A stretch of 64,000 bases of DNA, from the NCBI GenBank assembly GCA_003344405.1, contig NOWV01000011.1:744001-808000 (forward strand). The letters run 5' to 3'. This DNA is from Trichoplax sp. H2. Its lineage: Eukaryota > Placozoa > Uniplacotomia > Trichoplacea. The notes beneath the pieces were generated by a model that saw nothing but the letters and a program-made list of their open reading frames with translations, searched no databases and was not told the origin of the DNA. Below are positions 25,302 through 37,127 of the stretch, piece after piece (the first letter of the stretch is position 1; every line of letters begins with the position of its first letter). A program made the position numbers and the translations under genes.

Positions 25302-26026
25302 ATGTTGAAGATACTACTTTTTCTTGTTCTTGCAGCTATATTACCTTTGGTAGAGCTAGTTGTAAGTTAGATATTTCTCGTTTCAATCTCATATTATATC
25401 AAGCTCGCGAAAATGTTATTATACTCTATATGATCTGGATTGAAAATCCGTTTAGTAGCTATTCAGATTTTGAATCTGAGCCACCTTTCGTTTGGACGTT
25501 AATAGAATCGCTATCATTTAAGAATTATAAGGATGTAACGTATCATAGAGGATTTCCTGTGGATGCCCCATTTAGTGAATGCAATTCATCGTGGGCCTTA
25601 TTTCGCTTAAGTGCTGCTAAAATGAGTTCTATTATAGCTGCATATGGATCAGTACATTTTCCCGCAATATGCAATTTTAATCCAAATATAGGAACAAGAT
25701 TAAAAAATCGTCGTGATTATTCAAGATAATCAGCTTGTAAGAAGCGTAATACTCTTGGCAATCAGTGGAATCAGTACATTGAAGTAGGCTATATCAAGAA
25801 AAGTTCATGCGTAAGGTGCAAGATACCATTCTATAGCTCTTCAGATGCTCATGTCCATCTGTATGTCACTGTAGTACCAAACCATTGCGTCACTTTCAAA
25901 GTTAATGGCATTACCCATCATGAAGACGTTTTCGGTCATTACGGAGCTCGTCCGTCTGGCTTCTCTTGCCTAGCCAATTACAATTCAACTACTAATTGGT
26001 AGATTGATGGCATTTACGTTGAATGA
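25302..26026 (+). pseudogene. Subfamily B pseudogene, copy B1 (stops, damaged exon 2 start)
   Basis: Exon 1 (25302-25361) is intact: MLKILLFLVLAAILPLVELV then GTAAGT. The beginning of exon 2, including the first cysteine, cannot be recovered without a length change. From 25430 the frame reads ENPFSSYSDFESEPPFVWTLIES, with the CDF cysteine now serine. It continues SECNSSWALFRLSAAKM, HFPAICNF and NRRDYSR, then a TAA at 25727. Reading on in the same frame gives the rest of the family: CVRCKIPFYSS, HEDVFGHYG, FSCLANYNSTTNW, a TAG replacing the next tryptophan, then IDGIYVE and TGA at 26024-26026. Two in-frame stops plus loss of the exon 2 start make it non-functional. Confidence 0.87.
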
Positions 26027-27930
26027 ATTTTGGTCGGCTTGAGTTATTTTTCTGCATGATGCGAAATCTTAATCATTTTAAGACGCTTATATTTAAGCAA
26101 TTTGACTGTCTCAAAGAACTTCTAGTTCTGATCCATTTAAATTATTGTAATTTAAGATACAGTGCAAATATGTCATAATTGATTGTAAATTCGATATTTA
26201 CAGTTTATTACGGTAATAAATCTGTCTTCACTGCTATCACTTACAGTACATGTATGATATATGAAATTATGGAGAATTTATCCTACATTTTTACGGCTAG
26301 TGGAAAGAACTAAAACGTTAGATGTGGCGCTTGAATTTACATTGATATATTGGCCATTTCCATGATAATGTATAAATTTATGATCATATCAATTTGTATC
26401 ATAAAAATATTTGTACCATACCGTAGCATAATAGACATTTTCTTAGTATCCAACTAGTGCATTTCCTCGCTCGTGATATTTCGTGTAACTAGTTTACTGA
26501 TCACCATACTTCAGTCTATGTTATGCAGTCTATGCTGCAATAATTGCATAGCGAAATGCAATCGCGGCAGATCGAATGATCCCCGATTTGGTTTTATTAA
26601 CAAATCTAAATCAGAAAATTTAGGAAGCTGTAGCAGAACAGAAATCTTTGGATTGTTACTTTATAATCTTCACATCTGCTTAAGTAATCGATGTGTGAGA
26701 AGAAAAAGATGATATTATGTGATAGGTAGCTATTATTGGCAAGATTACTTTAATTAGCTTATTTGGTAGCTATCACGGTAATACCTGGATCAATGAAACG
26801 GACTGCTCAAATGATTTTGTTGCATATTTTGGATATATTGGTAATAGAGCATGACGGCGATGCAATGATACTGCTACATTAATATAAATATGAATGTAAA
26901 ACAACGTTGAAACCAATATCGTAGCGGGTATAAATGGATCCATAGAGATTGACTCTTTCTGTAAACAGTTTATGACTTCAGATTATATGATGTTTTAGTT
27001 AACTTCTCTGCGAATTCAGTATGTATTGTATTCTAAATGCCGACATTAGTCGATATGATTAACTAAGATATTTTTTATAAAATAGCTGCATATGCAACAT
27101 GGTTATATGTAAAATTAACTGTAGCTAGAGTAATTGCCCGTTCTAACATTTCTCTTTCTTATTAAATAATAACTCTAATTTGACCGCGATCAGTTAACCC
27201 TAAGAAGATCAAATAGTGTATTATTTCATTCATGTGTGTGGCAGTCAAGCTCATGATGGAGAGTTAAATATTAAAAAAAACTGTACCTCTAAGAAATAAG
27301 AAAGCGAGAGCATTAGGATTATTTAATCCATTACGTATTGCTATAAAATTGGTTTCCCTTACACCTAGAAAGTGATCTAATGATATAACAATATTAAATC
27401 ATAATTTTATAATAGAAATAATTTTCTCCTTTCAATCATTACAACTCGAAAAGTGGTTGGACTATTATTTATGAATCAATACAGCTACAAGTTTTCTAAC
27501 GTAAAAAATGACCGGCATTGATCAATTATGACCTTTGTCTTCGTTTATTTCACTTTGTACTAGTACAGTAGGGAATCCTGTTAAGCTTATGTGAGTGAGG
27601 CTCAAAATATTCCATTCTCAATCAAATTTATTGTTGCAGAATATTAGCAGGCGCTAAATTGAGGCTGGTTCGAGATCGAAATCAAAATAATAATTATTTC
27701 TTTTCGGCTTGATACCATTCAATAGAATGTTTAAGATTTACGTAAAGAATTTAGCACCAGATATAGACTACAATATTACAGGATATAAATAGCTACGTCA
27801 GTACAGTTTTTCCATCATTTTCTTTCGGGTACAAGATCCAGTAAATCACACTTCTCAATAATACGGGTATATTTCCTAGAAATAACTTCTTGCTCGCTAT
27901 CGTCTTGTTACTCATTGTTTAACTTACAAA
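26027..27930. other. intergenic DNA between B1 and B2
   Basis: AT-rich spacer. The 79-residue frame at 26473-26712 (plus) has several cysteines but no family motif and no splice context. A TATAAATAG element near its right end probably belongs to B2. Confidence 0.5.
27784..27792 (+). promoter_or_regulatory. TATA-like element upstream of copy B2
   Basis: GATATAAATAGC lies about 147 nt before the B2 ATG. It is a reasonable TATA consensus in an AT-rich background, so chance occurrence cannot be excluded. Confidence 0.4.
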
Positions 27931-28807
27931 ATGTCCAAATTCATTGCACTTGTTCTCGTCATTGCGACTTTTCTACCCAATGGAATGTCATCGGTATAGC
28001 TAATTATTTAACTTATCTTTTTTAACCATTACGCTATCGATAGAACTATACTAAAAATTCCATTGCTACTTCGATATATAATCAATACGAAATGATATTG
28101 TTGTCTCATAATAGGTTATCAAACATCACCCCAAATCGTGTTATGAAGTCAAAGAGTATCTTCAAGCGACTGAAAATGGATATTACAACTTATTCGATAG
28201 CTTAAGCAGTCCTTATACGACATATTGTGATTTCGAATCAGAACCACCGTTCGTATGGACATTAATAGAGTCATTTTCTTTAGAAGAAGGTCAAAAAACA
28301 ATTAATCGAAAAGGCTTTGTTGAAAATCATCCAGTTGGAGAATGTCATCTGTCATGGGCAGCATTTCGACTATCCAAAATCAGAATGGATACGGTTTTTG
28401 GCTCGTATGGATCAACACATTATCGTGCAACGTGTAATTTTAATGTTGTTAATGGAACAGGATTAGTAAATCGTGTCGATTACATGCGTGGAGAGTTTTG
28501 TCATAATACGTATATATTTAAGTCTTATGGTGCATATCTATGCCGTGTCGTTGATTATGTGAATATACGTGGACACGTCTGTCGCAAGTGTACATTGCCA
28601 TTTTATGCTACAACAACCTACCATAATCATATCGATCTTACCTATTCGGCTTCTCACTGTAGCAAATTCGCTGTTCCAGATGCGATTACGAATGAAGATG
28701 TTTTCGGCCAATATTCTAATTCTAATCCCTTATTTTCGTGTGTAGCTAATAAAAACTCTACGACCAATTGGTGGATCGGTGGAGCTTATGTTGCAGAAGC
28801 ATTTTAG
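27931..28807 (+). CDS. Secreted ten-cysteine fibrinogen-like-motif family protein, subfamily B, copy B2 (intact)
   Basis: Exon 1 is 27931-27993 (21 codons, MSKFIALVLVIATFLP, signal peptide; donor TCG|GTATAG). The acceptor ATAG precedes exon 2, 28115-28807 (230 codons plus TAG), giving 251 residues. Exon 2 reads VIKHHPKSCYEVKEYL, NGYYNLFD, YCDFESEPPFVWTLIES, GECHLSWAAFRLSK, STHYRATCNF, NRVDYMR, VDYVNIRGHVCRKC, LPFY, NEDVFGQY, FSC and STTNWWIGG. All ten family cysteines are present. Compared with subfamily A the fibrinogen-like motif is ESEPPFVW instead of QSDPGFAW. With B4 and B5 it defines the plus-strand subgroup. Presumably secreted; no enzymatic motif is visible. Confidence 0.88.
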
Positions 28808-30445
28808 AATTCTAGTATTTTGAAGACATGTATCCTGATCATCAGGGATGAAGGCCAACTTTACTGCATTTTACTCTAATTTAACTTTTGATCAATAATT
28901 ATACTTGTAATGCAATATTAGATAGTGGTGTTAAATATTTTAGTACTAGCAGTATTTCTTAGGATATGACGTAAAAATCTTTCTGGAACAGTTTTTGAAA
29001 AGAAATCGACAAGTATAGCAGGGCACGATTTCTGGTAGATAAATGATCAATTTTACGATAACTAATTGTAGTTATGTATAATTGCGCTGAGATTCTGAGT
29101 AGAAACTATATTACAAGCATACTCATATTTTTTTCGATATATCCTACGTTTGCTATTGTAATCATTTTAGTTGCTCTGCACGTTAATATGCCATCATAGA
29201 CTACAGGTATTTTCTTTTCTTGCTTATGCTACGAATTTAATAAAATTTTTTTTTATCTTATTTGACAACTTGAAACAATATCGCCTTAATAAATCAAATG
29301 TCAATAGATCTATTGAAACCAGAAAGGAAATGATAATAAATAGGGAGTAAATCCGTTATTCGTTACTAAATCGCATGATAAAGTGACATATTTTAGTCAG
29401 CTGCAGTTCTCTTAGCTACTGCTTCCGATAGTTTAATTGAAGGAGATTAGCATATTTTGTGCCTCAAATTTATTGCTTTGAAACCGGTTTAAGTGATGTG
29501 GATAAAGGTACTCGTATACTCGTAAATAAATTTCAGAGCAAATGGTTTTAAGTAAAATCATTTCAAAGCTCACCAACACATTACAGTAACTGCAAGCGAT
29601 TCAACTCCACTCCTCTAGATCAAGAGTAAAATATGTTTTTAAAATGATGTTGTAATTTAAGGTTTTAGCGCATGTACTGCACTACCTTACTGGAGGGGCT
29701 TTATCATGTAATCAAGAATCGAAAAGGCATGAAACCGAGGTAAAGGCTAATTCATCTAAATTTGTTGCATATACAACAACGTTCTTTTATCACCATGGAT
29801 GATTATAAAAATTTGCTTAGTAATGATAAAATTATTTCCGTAGAGTATGAATAAGAGTAAAGCCAATATGGAAGTCCTATTATATAATCGATATGATGTA
29901 TTTTGTTCCAAAACAGGACTATGAGTCCACTTTGTATACACAGCAATTAATCATCTCTCTAGATGCTTTCTAACCACTGCGTGAAGATAATCAGTAATAG
30001 TTTAGATCCAAATTCAAAACGAGGCTAAGGGTAAGTATATCTCTTCAAGGTCATTATAACTATTGTTCTCATTTAAGTAGGACCACCTACTTGAGATCAG
30101 CCTATAGAGAAGTTTTTAATTGTATTTTCTGCAAGTTTTTCAGTACACATCTCAGTAAATAATGTTAATCAATCTTTCGCTAATCGGGTAGTAATTATTA
30201 AACTACATAAATTACTGCTTCGAAAAATATCTATTAATTCGTGAACCGACTATCACTTTCTGCTTATGAATGTCGTATAAGTATCTTATTCCTTCAAAGT
30301 ATAGATGACTTTGCAAGTCAGTCCATTTTTTTCTACCTAAATATTTGATGTTTTGTCAAGACCAGGCAACCTTTAAAGCGTTAACTAGTTATTAATAATT
30401 AATAATAGCACGATAACGTGCTTATAATTTAGGCAATCCTTTAAC
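28808..30445. other. intergenic DNA between B2 and B3
   Basis: No gene supported. The 61-residue frame at 29756-29941 (minus) has no recognisable feature. Confidence 0.5.
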
Positions 30446-30840
30446 ATGACTTCTACAGCATCTTTTGCGATAATAGCTATAGTGGTTGTGCCCGTAATCC
30501 TATCATCGGTAAGTTCAATCTTCAAATTTTTTGTTCTATTAACGATAGTTTACAATCATAAGGATATGTGAAAAAGTAAAGTCTTATAACTATAATAATT
30601 TGAATTAATTTACACTAATAGGTATACTACAAGCCTCAATCCTGTTCTGAAGTCAAGCAATATCTAAAGCCTTCTGAGAGCGGTTACTTTACGTTATATG
30701 ATTCTGGTGGCAACTCATTTAAAAGCTTCTGTGATTTTCAGCCGAAACACTGGTTTACTTGGACTTTTCTTGAATCGTTAATAATAAAGATTGGCCAATA
30801 TCAAGAGGTCGAGCCGATATGCATGATGCTGTATCATTAA
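30446..30840 (+). CDS. Truncated subfamily B copy B3: signal peptide plus fibrinogen-like N-terminus only
   Basis: Exon 1 is 30446-30508 (MTSTASFAIIAIVVVP, 21 codons, donor TCG|GTAAGT). Exon 2 is 30622-30840 after a TAATAG acceptor and reads VYYKPQSCSEVKQYL, SGYFTLYD, FCDFQPKHWFTWTFLES, then diverges and ends in TAA. The predicted product is 93 residues against about 250 for the family. No recognisable YRLSK-to-NWWIGG part follows in the next kilobase. Splice sites, signal peptide and reading frame are all intact, so a short secreted peptide could still be made. It may equally be a 3'-deleted pseudogene whose terminal residues come from unrelated sequence. The frame starts are firm; function is not. 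Confidence 0.62.
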
Positions 30841-32519
30841 ATTTTACCTAAAGTGCACATAATTCACAAGGAGGGATGACAGAGGGTTTTCGCGTCTAAT
30901 TTTCTCTCGTTTTGTGGGAGAGATCAACGAAAATCTAAAATAATTCCTATTAATTACCAATGTAAAGTTCAGATTACATTCATTCTTTTTCTATGGTTAA
31001 AATTATAATGAAATTATTATTACATATCGCCTCAAATTGGTACATGCATACTCAGTAATGTAACTTGATAATACCTAATAACTATTTTATATTAAAAATT
31101 ATTGCATTATTTGCCTTAATCTTCGTCTTACGATGGTCCGTTATACAGTAAATTAAACTTTTCTTCTGTAGTGAAGTCTCACCATTTCATCTCCGTAATT
31201 CTAATAAAACAATGTTACATACTTTGATTGACGAGCAATACATCAGTTTGACGGGTAACTACTTCTGACGAAACAGAACTGATTACTTTGCGCAGTAAAA
31301 GATAACTTAACTTTGTAATAAACTATAATAAAATCTGCTATTTGAGACTATACGTACTCTGTATACTAGAATGATTATAAGCATAGGCCTAGTTTGCAAA
31401 TTCTATTTTTTTCACAGCATAGCCAGAAAAGAATTCAATAATATGAAATAAACCCTTAAAATTAGTACTACTTTACGTCGTAAGAAGGTAAACATTGATG
31501 CAGGAGGAAGAAAAGGGAGATGAAGTCGTATTAAAACGGTCATCACAAAGCCTCTCTAATCTTGATAAAGAAGTAATCATCAATTGAATTTATGGTAATA
31601 TAAGTAATTTACTAAGGTGCAAAATTTGTAACGAGGTTTGCTATAAGATGTTGTTAATGAGTTTAGCCGCTCTAGAACGCAAAGGAAACTGGAGTGCATA
31701 GAACATTTGAATTAACTTTAAATTCATGCTAACCCTGTATCAAATTTTACATTAAGTTATGCACCTCAGTAAATCTTATGCAAGATGCTTCAACTCATGT
31801 AGTAAAAATGGGGATAATATGTACGGTAACGAAAGAGCAAAGACAGAGGAAATTATAATTATTAACATTACTACTATAATCAGCACGACTAGAAGTTTCC
31901 ACTTTGGACAACTAGTATGAAATCGTCTGCGCAAATAATTTTATCACATTGCATCTGGACCTTACTTTATAGCAGCAAATTATTGCGTCTGAACTACGGC
32001 ATCTTATGAGTTTACATTCAATGTATCATAAAAAAGTTGTTGATGCCTAACTAGCAGCCCTGATATGATTAGCTCGAACTTGTGGCTCATCTTCTGCCAT
32101 TTAATGTCAACGGCTTAATAAATGCAAGGCTCAAGTAATTACTCATTATTAGAGCATTTAAAGTATTCGAAAGACAGCCTCTTGCGGAGATGACTTCACT
32201 GTTTATCAAAGTGAGGTAGACTACATGCCGTAATTCTCGGGCGTAGAAATCTTTATTCTTTTAATTGTTGTATTATATCCAATGGCATTGGTATCTCAAA
32301 TTGAGGCTAACAACAAAAGGAATTAATACAGTGATCTACCTATTCATCAACTCTAGATGTTTGCAGTCATCAAGTACCGTACTATCAGAAATAATAAAAT
32401 TTTTAAGTATAAATTTGAACAACATCAAAATATGCCAGTATTCTGCAGAAATTTTGTATTTCGAGAGCAACTTTTTGAATAGCTCAACTGAACACTCTTA
32501 ACTACTCATTAAATTCAGG
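30841..32519. other. intergenic DNA between B3 and B4
   Basis: I looked for the missing C-terminal part of B3 and did not find it. The 78-residue frame at 32265-32501 (plus) lies immediately before B4 but does not match the family and overlaps no splice site. Confidence 0.5.
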
Positions 32520-33370
32520 ATGGCAAAAACCTCACATCTTCTTCTTGCAATCGTGGCTCTACTACCATTTGTTATATCTAAAGTAAGTTTCAATAGTCCT
32601 CCTATCTTCAATTCCGAGATTCTGCACTAATTGCGACTTCAATAATTTGAGTTTTATTTATAAAATATTTACCGGTATATCCACTTCTGTAGATGCATCA
32701 TAAACCTTAATCGTGCTATAAAGTCAAGCAATACCTTAATCCTACAGAAAGCGGGTTTTTTACTTTATACGATGTTAACAATAACCCATTCCGAAGCTTT
32801 TGCGATTTCGAATCAGAATCACCTTTCGTCTGGACATTAATCGAATCTTTAACATTGGAAAACGCTCAAAAAGCGCCTTTTCGTAAAAGCTTCGAGATTA
32901 ATCTTCCATTAGGCAAATGTAACACATCAATGTCTCTATTTCGTTTAACATCAGCTCATAGAAGCTCAATTTTAGGTGCGTACGGATCGAAACACTATCG
33001 TTCGACCTGCAATTTTGATATTGATATGGGAACTGGCTTAGCTAATCGTCGTGATTATTTAAGATTTTCCGCATGTAAAGGCCTTTATATTCTTACCACT
33101 AACAGTGCTCGTTGTGTAGAAGTAGATTATATCAACGTTAGAGGGCAATCATGTAGAAAATGCAGCGTACCATTTTACAGTTCTACATCACAGCATCTTC
33201 ACATCGATCTCATTGTGGCTAGTACCTACTGTAGAAAATTTGTTGTTACTGACCATATTGCAAATGAAGACGTTTTCGGTCACTATAGCAATCTTAATCC
33301 TACATTTTCTTGCGCCACAAATAAAAATTCAACTACTGCTTGGTGGATAGGAGGAGCATTCATCGAATGA
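32520..33370 (+). pseudogene. Subfamily B copy B4: intact except for one early TAA codon
   Basis: Exon 1 is 32520-32582 (MAKTSHLLLAIVALLPFVISK; donor AAA|GTAAGT). Exon 2 starts at 32693 after CTGTAG and reads MHHKP, then TAA (32708-32710), then SCYKVKQYL and an unbroken frame to TGA at 33370. The other copies have KPQSC or KPKSC here, so the stop is a single C-to-T or A-to-T change of CAA/AAA. Downstream everything is preserved: FCDFESESPFVWTLIES, GKCNTSMSLFRLTS, RSTCNF, NRRDYLR, VDYINVRGQSCRKC, VPFY, NEDVFGHY, FSC and STTAWWIGG. Either the loss is very recent, the allele is polymorphic, the base is wrong, or an internal ATG at 32855 is used, which would lack a signal peptide. I mark it pseudogene with that caveat. 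Confidence 0.72.
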
Positions 33371-34254
33371 ACTTTTCTCGTACCGTATTTGTCAGCACAT
33401 GTTCGCGTCTCCGTTGATTGTTTCTACAAGATTTTCGATTATTTGCTATGAATATTAGATCTATTCTAGCACCATTTTAGCGTATTTAAATCAGATGTTA
33501 TAACCACAATTCAACTTCGTATCATTATGGTAGATCTCTACTATTATTAACATGTAATAGATCGCACTTGATCATGTAAGATAGCTGATAATGACTTCAT
33601 GTGTGTTCTCTATACCTTGCATCTCCTACCGAGATACCAATTAGCAAATTTTAGCCTTATAATAAGGCTTATTTATTTTAAAGTCAATTCTGTACATAAG
33701 TTAAACGATTAACCTTCCTAATATGAAAGGATATGAGTAATAAGTATGCATATGATTATGCTTAAGCAGGTCAAATAAATACGAAGGCGAAAAGATGCAT
33801 TTTACTTAGCGATCCTTGTCAGCACCTATAAAAGTAGGTTTCGCCGCGGCCCTTTACATCTTAAAACTTCCTTTTTAATAATTTGACTATAAATGCGCAT
33901 TATCGATATCGCTGATAGAAGTAATATTACAATGGACGAAAAATTCAAATAAAACTACCAACTTCTGAATCCCAACGCAAGGAAATTAGGGGAAAGCACA
34001 GTTTATTATAATAACTATCTAAAAATTCTATTAATTGTACATGATAAATTACAAAAAGGGCAGAATTGCTGCCTTAACCAATCAAATTATCAACGTAAAA
34101 TACGATTTACTGACGAATTAGGTAAATTATTTACTTCACCTTCTCTATCTTGAACTACTAAGCTATTGAACTAGGCCATCTTTTATTTGCCACATAGAGC
34201 AGTAGTTAGATTACTATCTTACAGTACCGTTCTAAAGTAATCCTAATCAAACTA

Positions 34255-34760
34255 GCAATTGAACGCATATGATAAACAAATTATACCCTAGATTCCCGAA
34301 AGACTAAATTAATAAAAATTAACCGTAATTTAACTACAACAAGGATTTCCTACAGTATACGAAAGGTAACTATAATAAAGCATTATAAAAGATCATCAAT
34401 CTTAAATTAGAATCCTGATTAGAACTTTCAGGTTTTCAGTGTATTTCGTTATAAAATAATGTCATTTCTGGTGTAACTTCTAGTCAAGTTAGCTGCTAAT
34501 TTTAAGATTGCAACTTGATTGCTGTATTATCTAAATATATGGCCAAATTTACAATCTTACATTGTGCAACTCTTAGCAAAATTAAGTTAACGAATGCTAT
34601 TAAATTCTAGTCAGAACAAAGTGGTCATGTTTACGATATATTAAAACACTAAGTAGAATCTGCCATAATTAAATCAAATTAAATTACTTTTTAAGTCACA
34701 TTACTTACTGAAATTAAATAAACTTGAAGAATTCTAAAAATTAACCTTCATTACGTAGAT
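34255..34760 (-). repeat. Dispersed inverted repeat, partner of positions 1-530
   Basis: Shared words in reverse complement include TATACCCTAGATTCCCGAAA with AAATTAATA, then ACACTAAGTAGAATCTGCCAT against CTACTAAGTAAAATCTACCAT, and TTCTAAAAATTAACCTTCAT at the end. Similarity is interrupted by indels. No coding capacity or terminal structure was recognised, so the class is unknown; the left copy may continue beyond the window. Confidence 0.65.
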
Positions 34761-35235
34761 TTTACTAAATTATCAATTAAAATACAGTATACTACATGAT
34801 GTTGTATGGCTACATTTAGGACTACTGGTACCGATATGAAAATTATCTTACTTTACAGCTTACACTTATAGCCATGTAGCAGCCTACAACTGTTAATGCT
34901 TTAGATTGAAAATTATTTACTAAATACAAGCAGACACTGTTCTTCTCAGCAAGAGGCTTAAAGATGTTGATGAACGCATCTCATCGGTTGCTTGTACCTC
35001 TTAATAACTTTTATCTTAAATACTTTAAGATTCGATCGATTTTTTTCAGAATAAATTGCGATATACTGTATGTGAATGAAGTTTCGTCTAATATTAATAC
35101 TAGTAGCTCGTATTAGTCATGTTTGAGTTGTGGCAATGAATAAGTGGAAGAATAAAATCAGTATCGTCTCTAATATCAATTCAATCATAATACGGCTCGG
35201 TACTGCATCGGGAAGCAATAATTAACAACAATTAT

Positions 35236-35440
35236 CTTAATATAGCTGTTGTGTTAAGAGCCTCAAATCATTTCTTTCCTAGGAGCAATGTCAAAATATC
35301 CATAGCACATATCGTAAGAATGATTGTTGAGCTACAACAATTGCCTTCATAGCTATTTTATTAAGAGCCTCAAAATCATTTCTCCTACGAAAAAATGTCA
35401 TAATATCCATCGTACACATAATAGGAATAATTGCTACACT
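35236..35440. repeat. Two-copy tandem repeat, period about 107 bp
   Basis: TTAAGAGCCTCAAA, then TCATTTCT, AATGTCA and ATATCCAT recur in the same order from about 35244 and 35351. Copies differ by substitutions and short indels. No open frame crosses both. Confidence 0.6.
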
Positions 35441-36275
35441 GTGTATGATCAGCTCAATATCACTTCTTGTTCATTTACTAGCACAGAGAACTCGAAATAA
35501 GATGGAATAATTTTGCATAACAATGGAAGTAGAGCCAAGAAATGAATAATATGCATCCAATAAAATTTCCGCTACCATTACCAGAATTCATTTACTATAT
35601 TCTGGCTGGTTAGTTGAATATCAAGCAAGTAACCAGGAAGCGGATTTCTAAAATTTGGGAATAAGGAAAGTTGCAATTTTCTCGTTAATTAAAAGATGTA
35701 ACATTTATTAGGTACGATATCGATACAGTTTTAAGCAGAGGGGCTCAAATCTTTAATTTGAAATTTTAGAATAGACTCCCATACTGCAATTTATCTCGTA
35801 TTACAAAGGATTGACTAAGATTGTGTTTATTAAATGACATCAACAAATTTCCCGTTTTCAAATCACTGATTATGGGAACGAGGCTATATTGATTTTATAA
35901 TTGACAGCTAATCATTGAATCGCTCCACGATGTCACCTCTACGCACATGATTTCTATAGGCTCCATTTCCACTTTTTACTTTATAATCAATTATTGTGAA
36001 TGAATGTATCGAAGGTAAATAATTTCAATATCTAATTAATAGTCTTACAAGAGTCGAAAGAATATAGACTGATAGCGAGGACACCATTGTTCCCTAACGT
36101 AAATATTTCCCCTTATTCATGAGTGTCAAATATATTCTATTCACTAAAGCATTACAGTTAGAATCACTTATAAGTAATAAAACGTTCAGTATATAGCGGT
36201 TATAAATCAGAACTACGATTTTGTGACAAAGATCATTCGCTCGAAAATCATCTTTACAAGATTGTAATTGCAGAC

Positions 36276-37127
36276 ATGGCAAAACTTTGTTTTCTAATCC
36301 TTATGGCGTTTGCCATCGTTCCTGCGGTAATGTCTTCGGTAAGTTTGCCATAATTATATTATCCTATTATTCAAACGAGTGTTTGATTTCTTAAACAAGT
36401 TATTTTATTCTATCTTCATCGCACAAAGGTAATCAAGCATAAGCCTAAATCGTGCCATGAAATAAAAGAGTTTATGCAAACAACCGAAAATGGATTCTAT
36501 AACCTGTTCGATTCTAATCTCAGCCCATATACAACTTATTGCGATTTCGAATCGGAGCCCCCATTCATTTGGACCTTAATTGAATCCGTTACCTTACACG
36601 AAGCCCAACAGTTAGAAAACCGAAAATCTTTTTATTATGACCATCCTCTTGCTGAGTGTCATATAAATTGGAATAAATTCCGTTTATCTAAAGTTCGAAT
36701 ACAAAGTATCCAAGGTTCATACGGTACAACGCATTATCGAGTTACTTGCAACTTTAACCCTGTTAATGGAACTGGCTTAACAAACCATCGCGATTACCTT
36801 CGAGGTTCTCTCTGTCAATACACGAACTTTTATAGTGCCACCTCAAGTTACTATTGCGTTCGCGTTGATTACATTAACGTTCGAGGAAAACTTTGCCGAA
36901 AGTGCAGGGTACCATTTTATGGAGGTAATACAAATCATCAGTTTGTTGATTTGGGAACAGCAGCAACAGCTTGCGATAGATTCGACGTTCCGGATAAAAT
37001 ATCGAGTGAAGATGTATTTGGAAACTACAAAAATGTCAATCCACAGTTCTCTTGCTCCGCCAATTCCAATTCTACAACCAATTGGTGGTTAGGCGGTGCT
37101 TTCATTGCAGAACAATTAATATATTAA
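36276..37127 (+). CDS. Secreted ten-cysteine fibrinogen-like-motif family protein, subfamily B, copy B5 (intact)
   Basis: Exon 1 is 36276-36338 (MAKLCFLILMAFAIVPAVM, signal peptide; donor TCG|GTAAGT). Exon 2 is 36429-37127 after ACAAAG (232 codons plus TAA); total 253 residues. Motifs: VIKHKPKSCHEIKEFM, NGFYNLFD, YCDFESEPPFIWTLIES, AECHINWNKFRLSK, THYRVTCNF, NHRDYLR, VDYINVRGKLCRKC, VPFY, SEDVFGNY, FSC and STTNWWLGG. It is the closest visible relative of B2, sharing the PYTTYCDFESEPPF block, which suggests a late duplication. All ten cysteines and the terminal double tryptophan are kept. No membrane anchor follows the domain, so a soluble secreted protein is expected. Confidence 0.88.

Larger units (their letters stand above)
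33371..36275. other. intergenic DNA with inverted-repeat arm and tandem duplication
   Basis: No gene. Positions about 34255-34760 are the reverse-complement counterpart of 1-530; for example, TATACCCTAGATTCCCGAAA at about 34286 matches the complement of about 471-490. Around 35236-35440 a block with TTAAGAGCCTCAAA and AATATCCAT occurs twice. Confidence 0.6.

Noticed and set aside
25302-26026. Treating B1 as a functional gene through stop-codon readthrough
   Set aside because: Besides two in-frame stops, the exon 2 start is damaged and the CDF cysteine is lost.
26473-26712. Cysteine-rich 79-residue open frame, plus strand
   Set aside because: Cysteines do not match the family spacing, and there is no signal peptide or splice site. 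It lies in a spacer.
36835-37092. 85-residue open frame, plus strand, inside B5
   Set aside because: Alternate frame of B5 exon 2; it shadows the real coding sequence.
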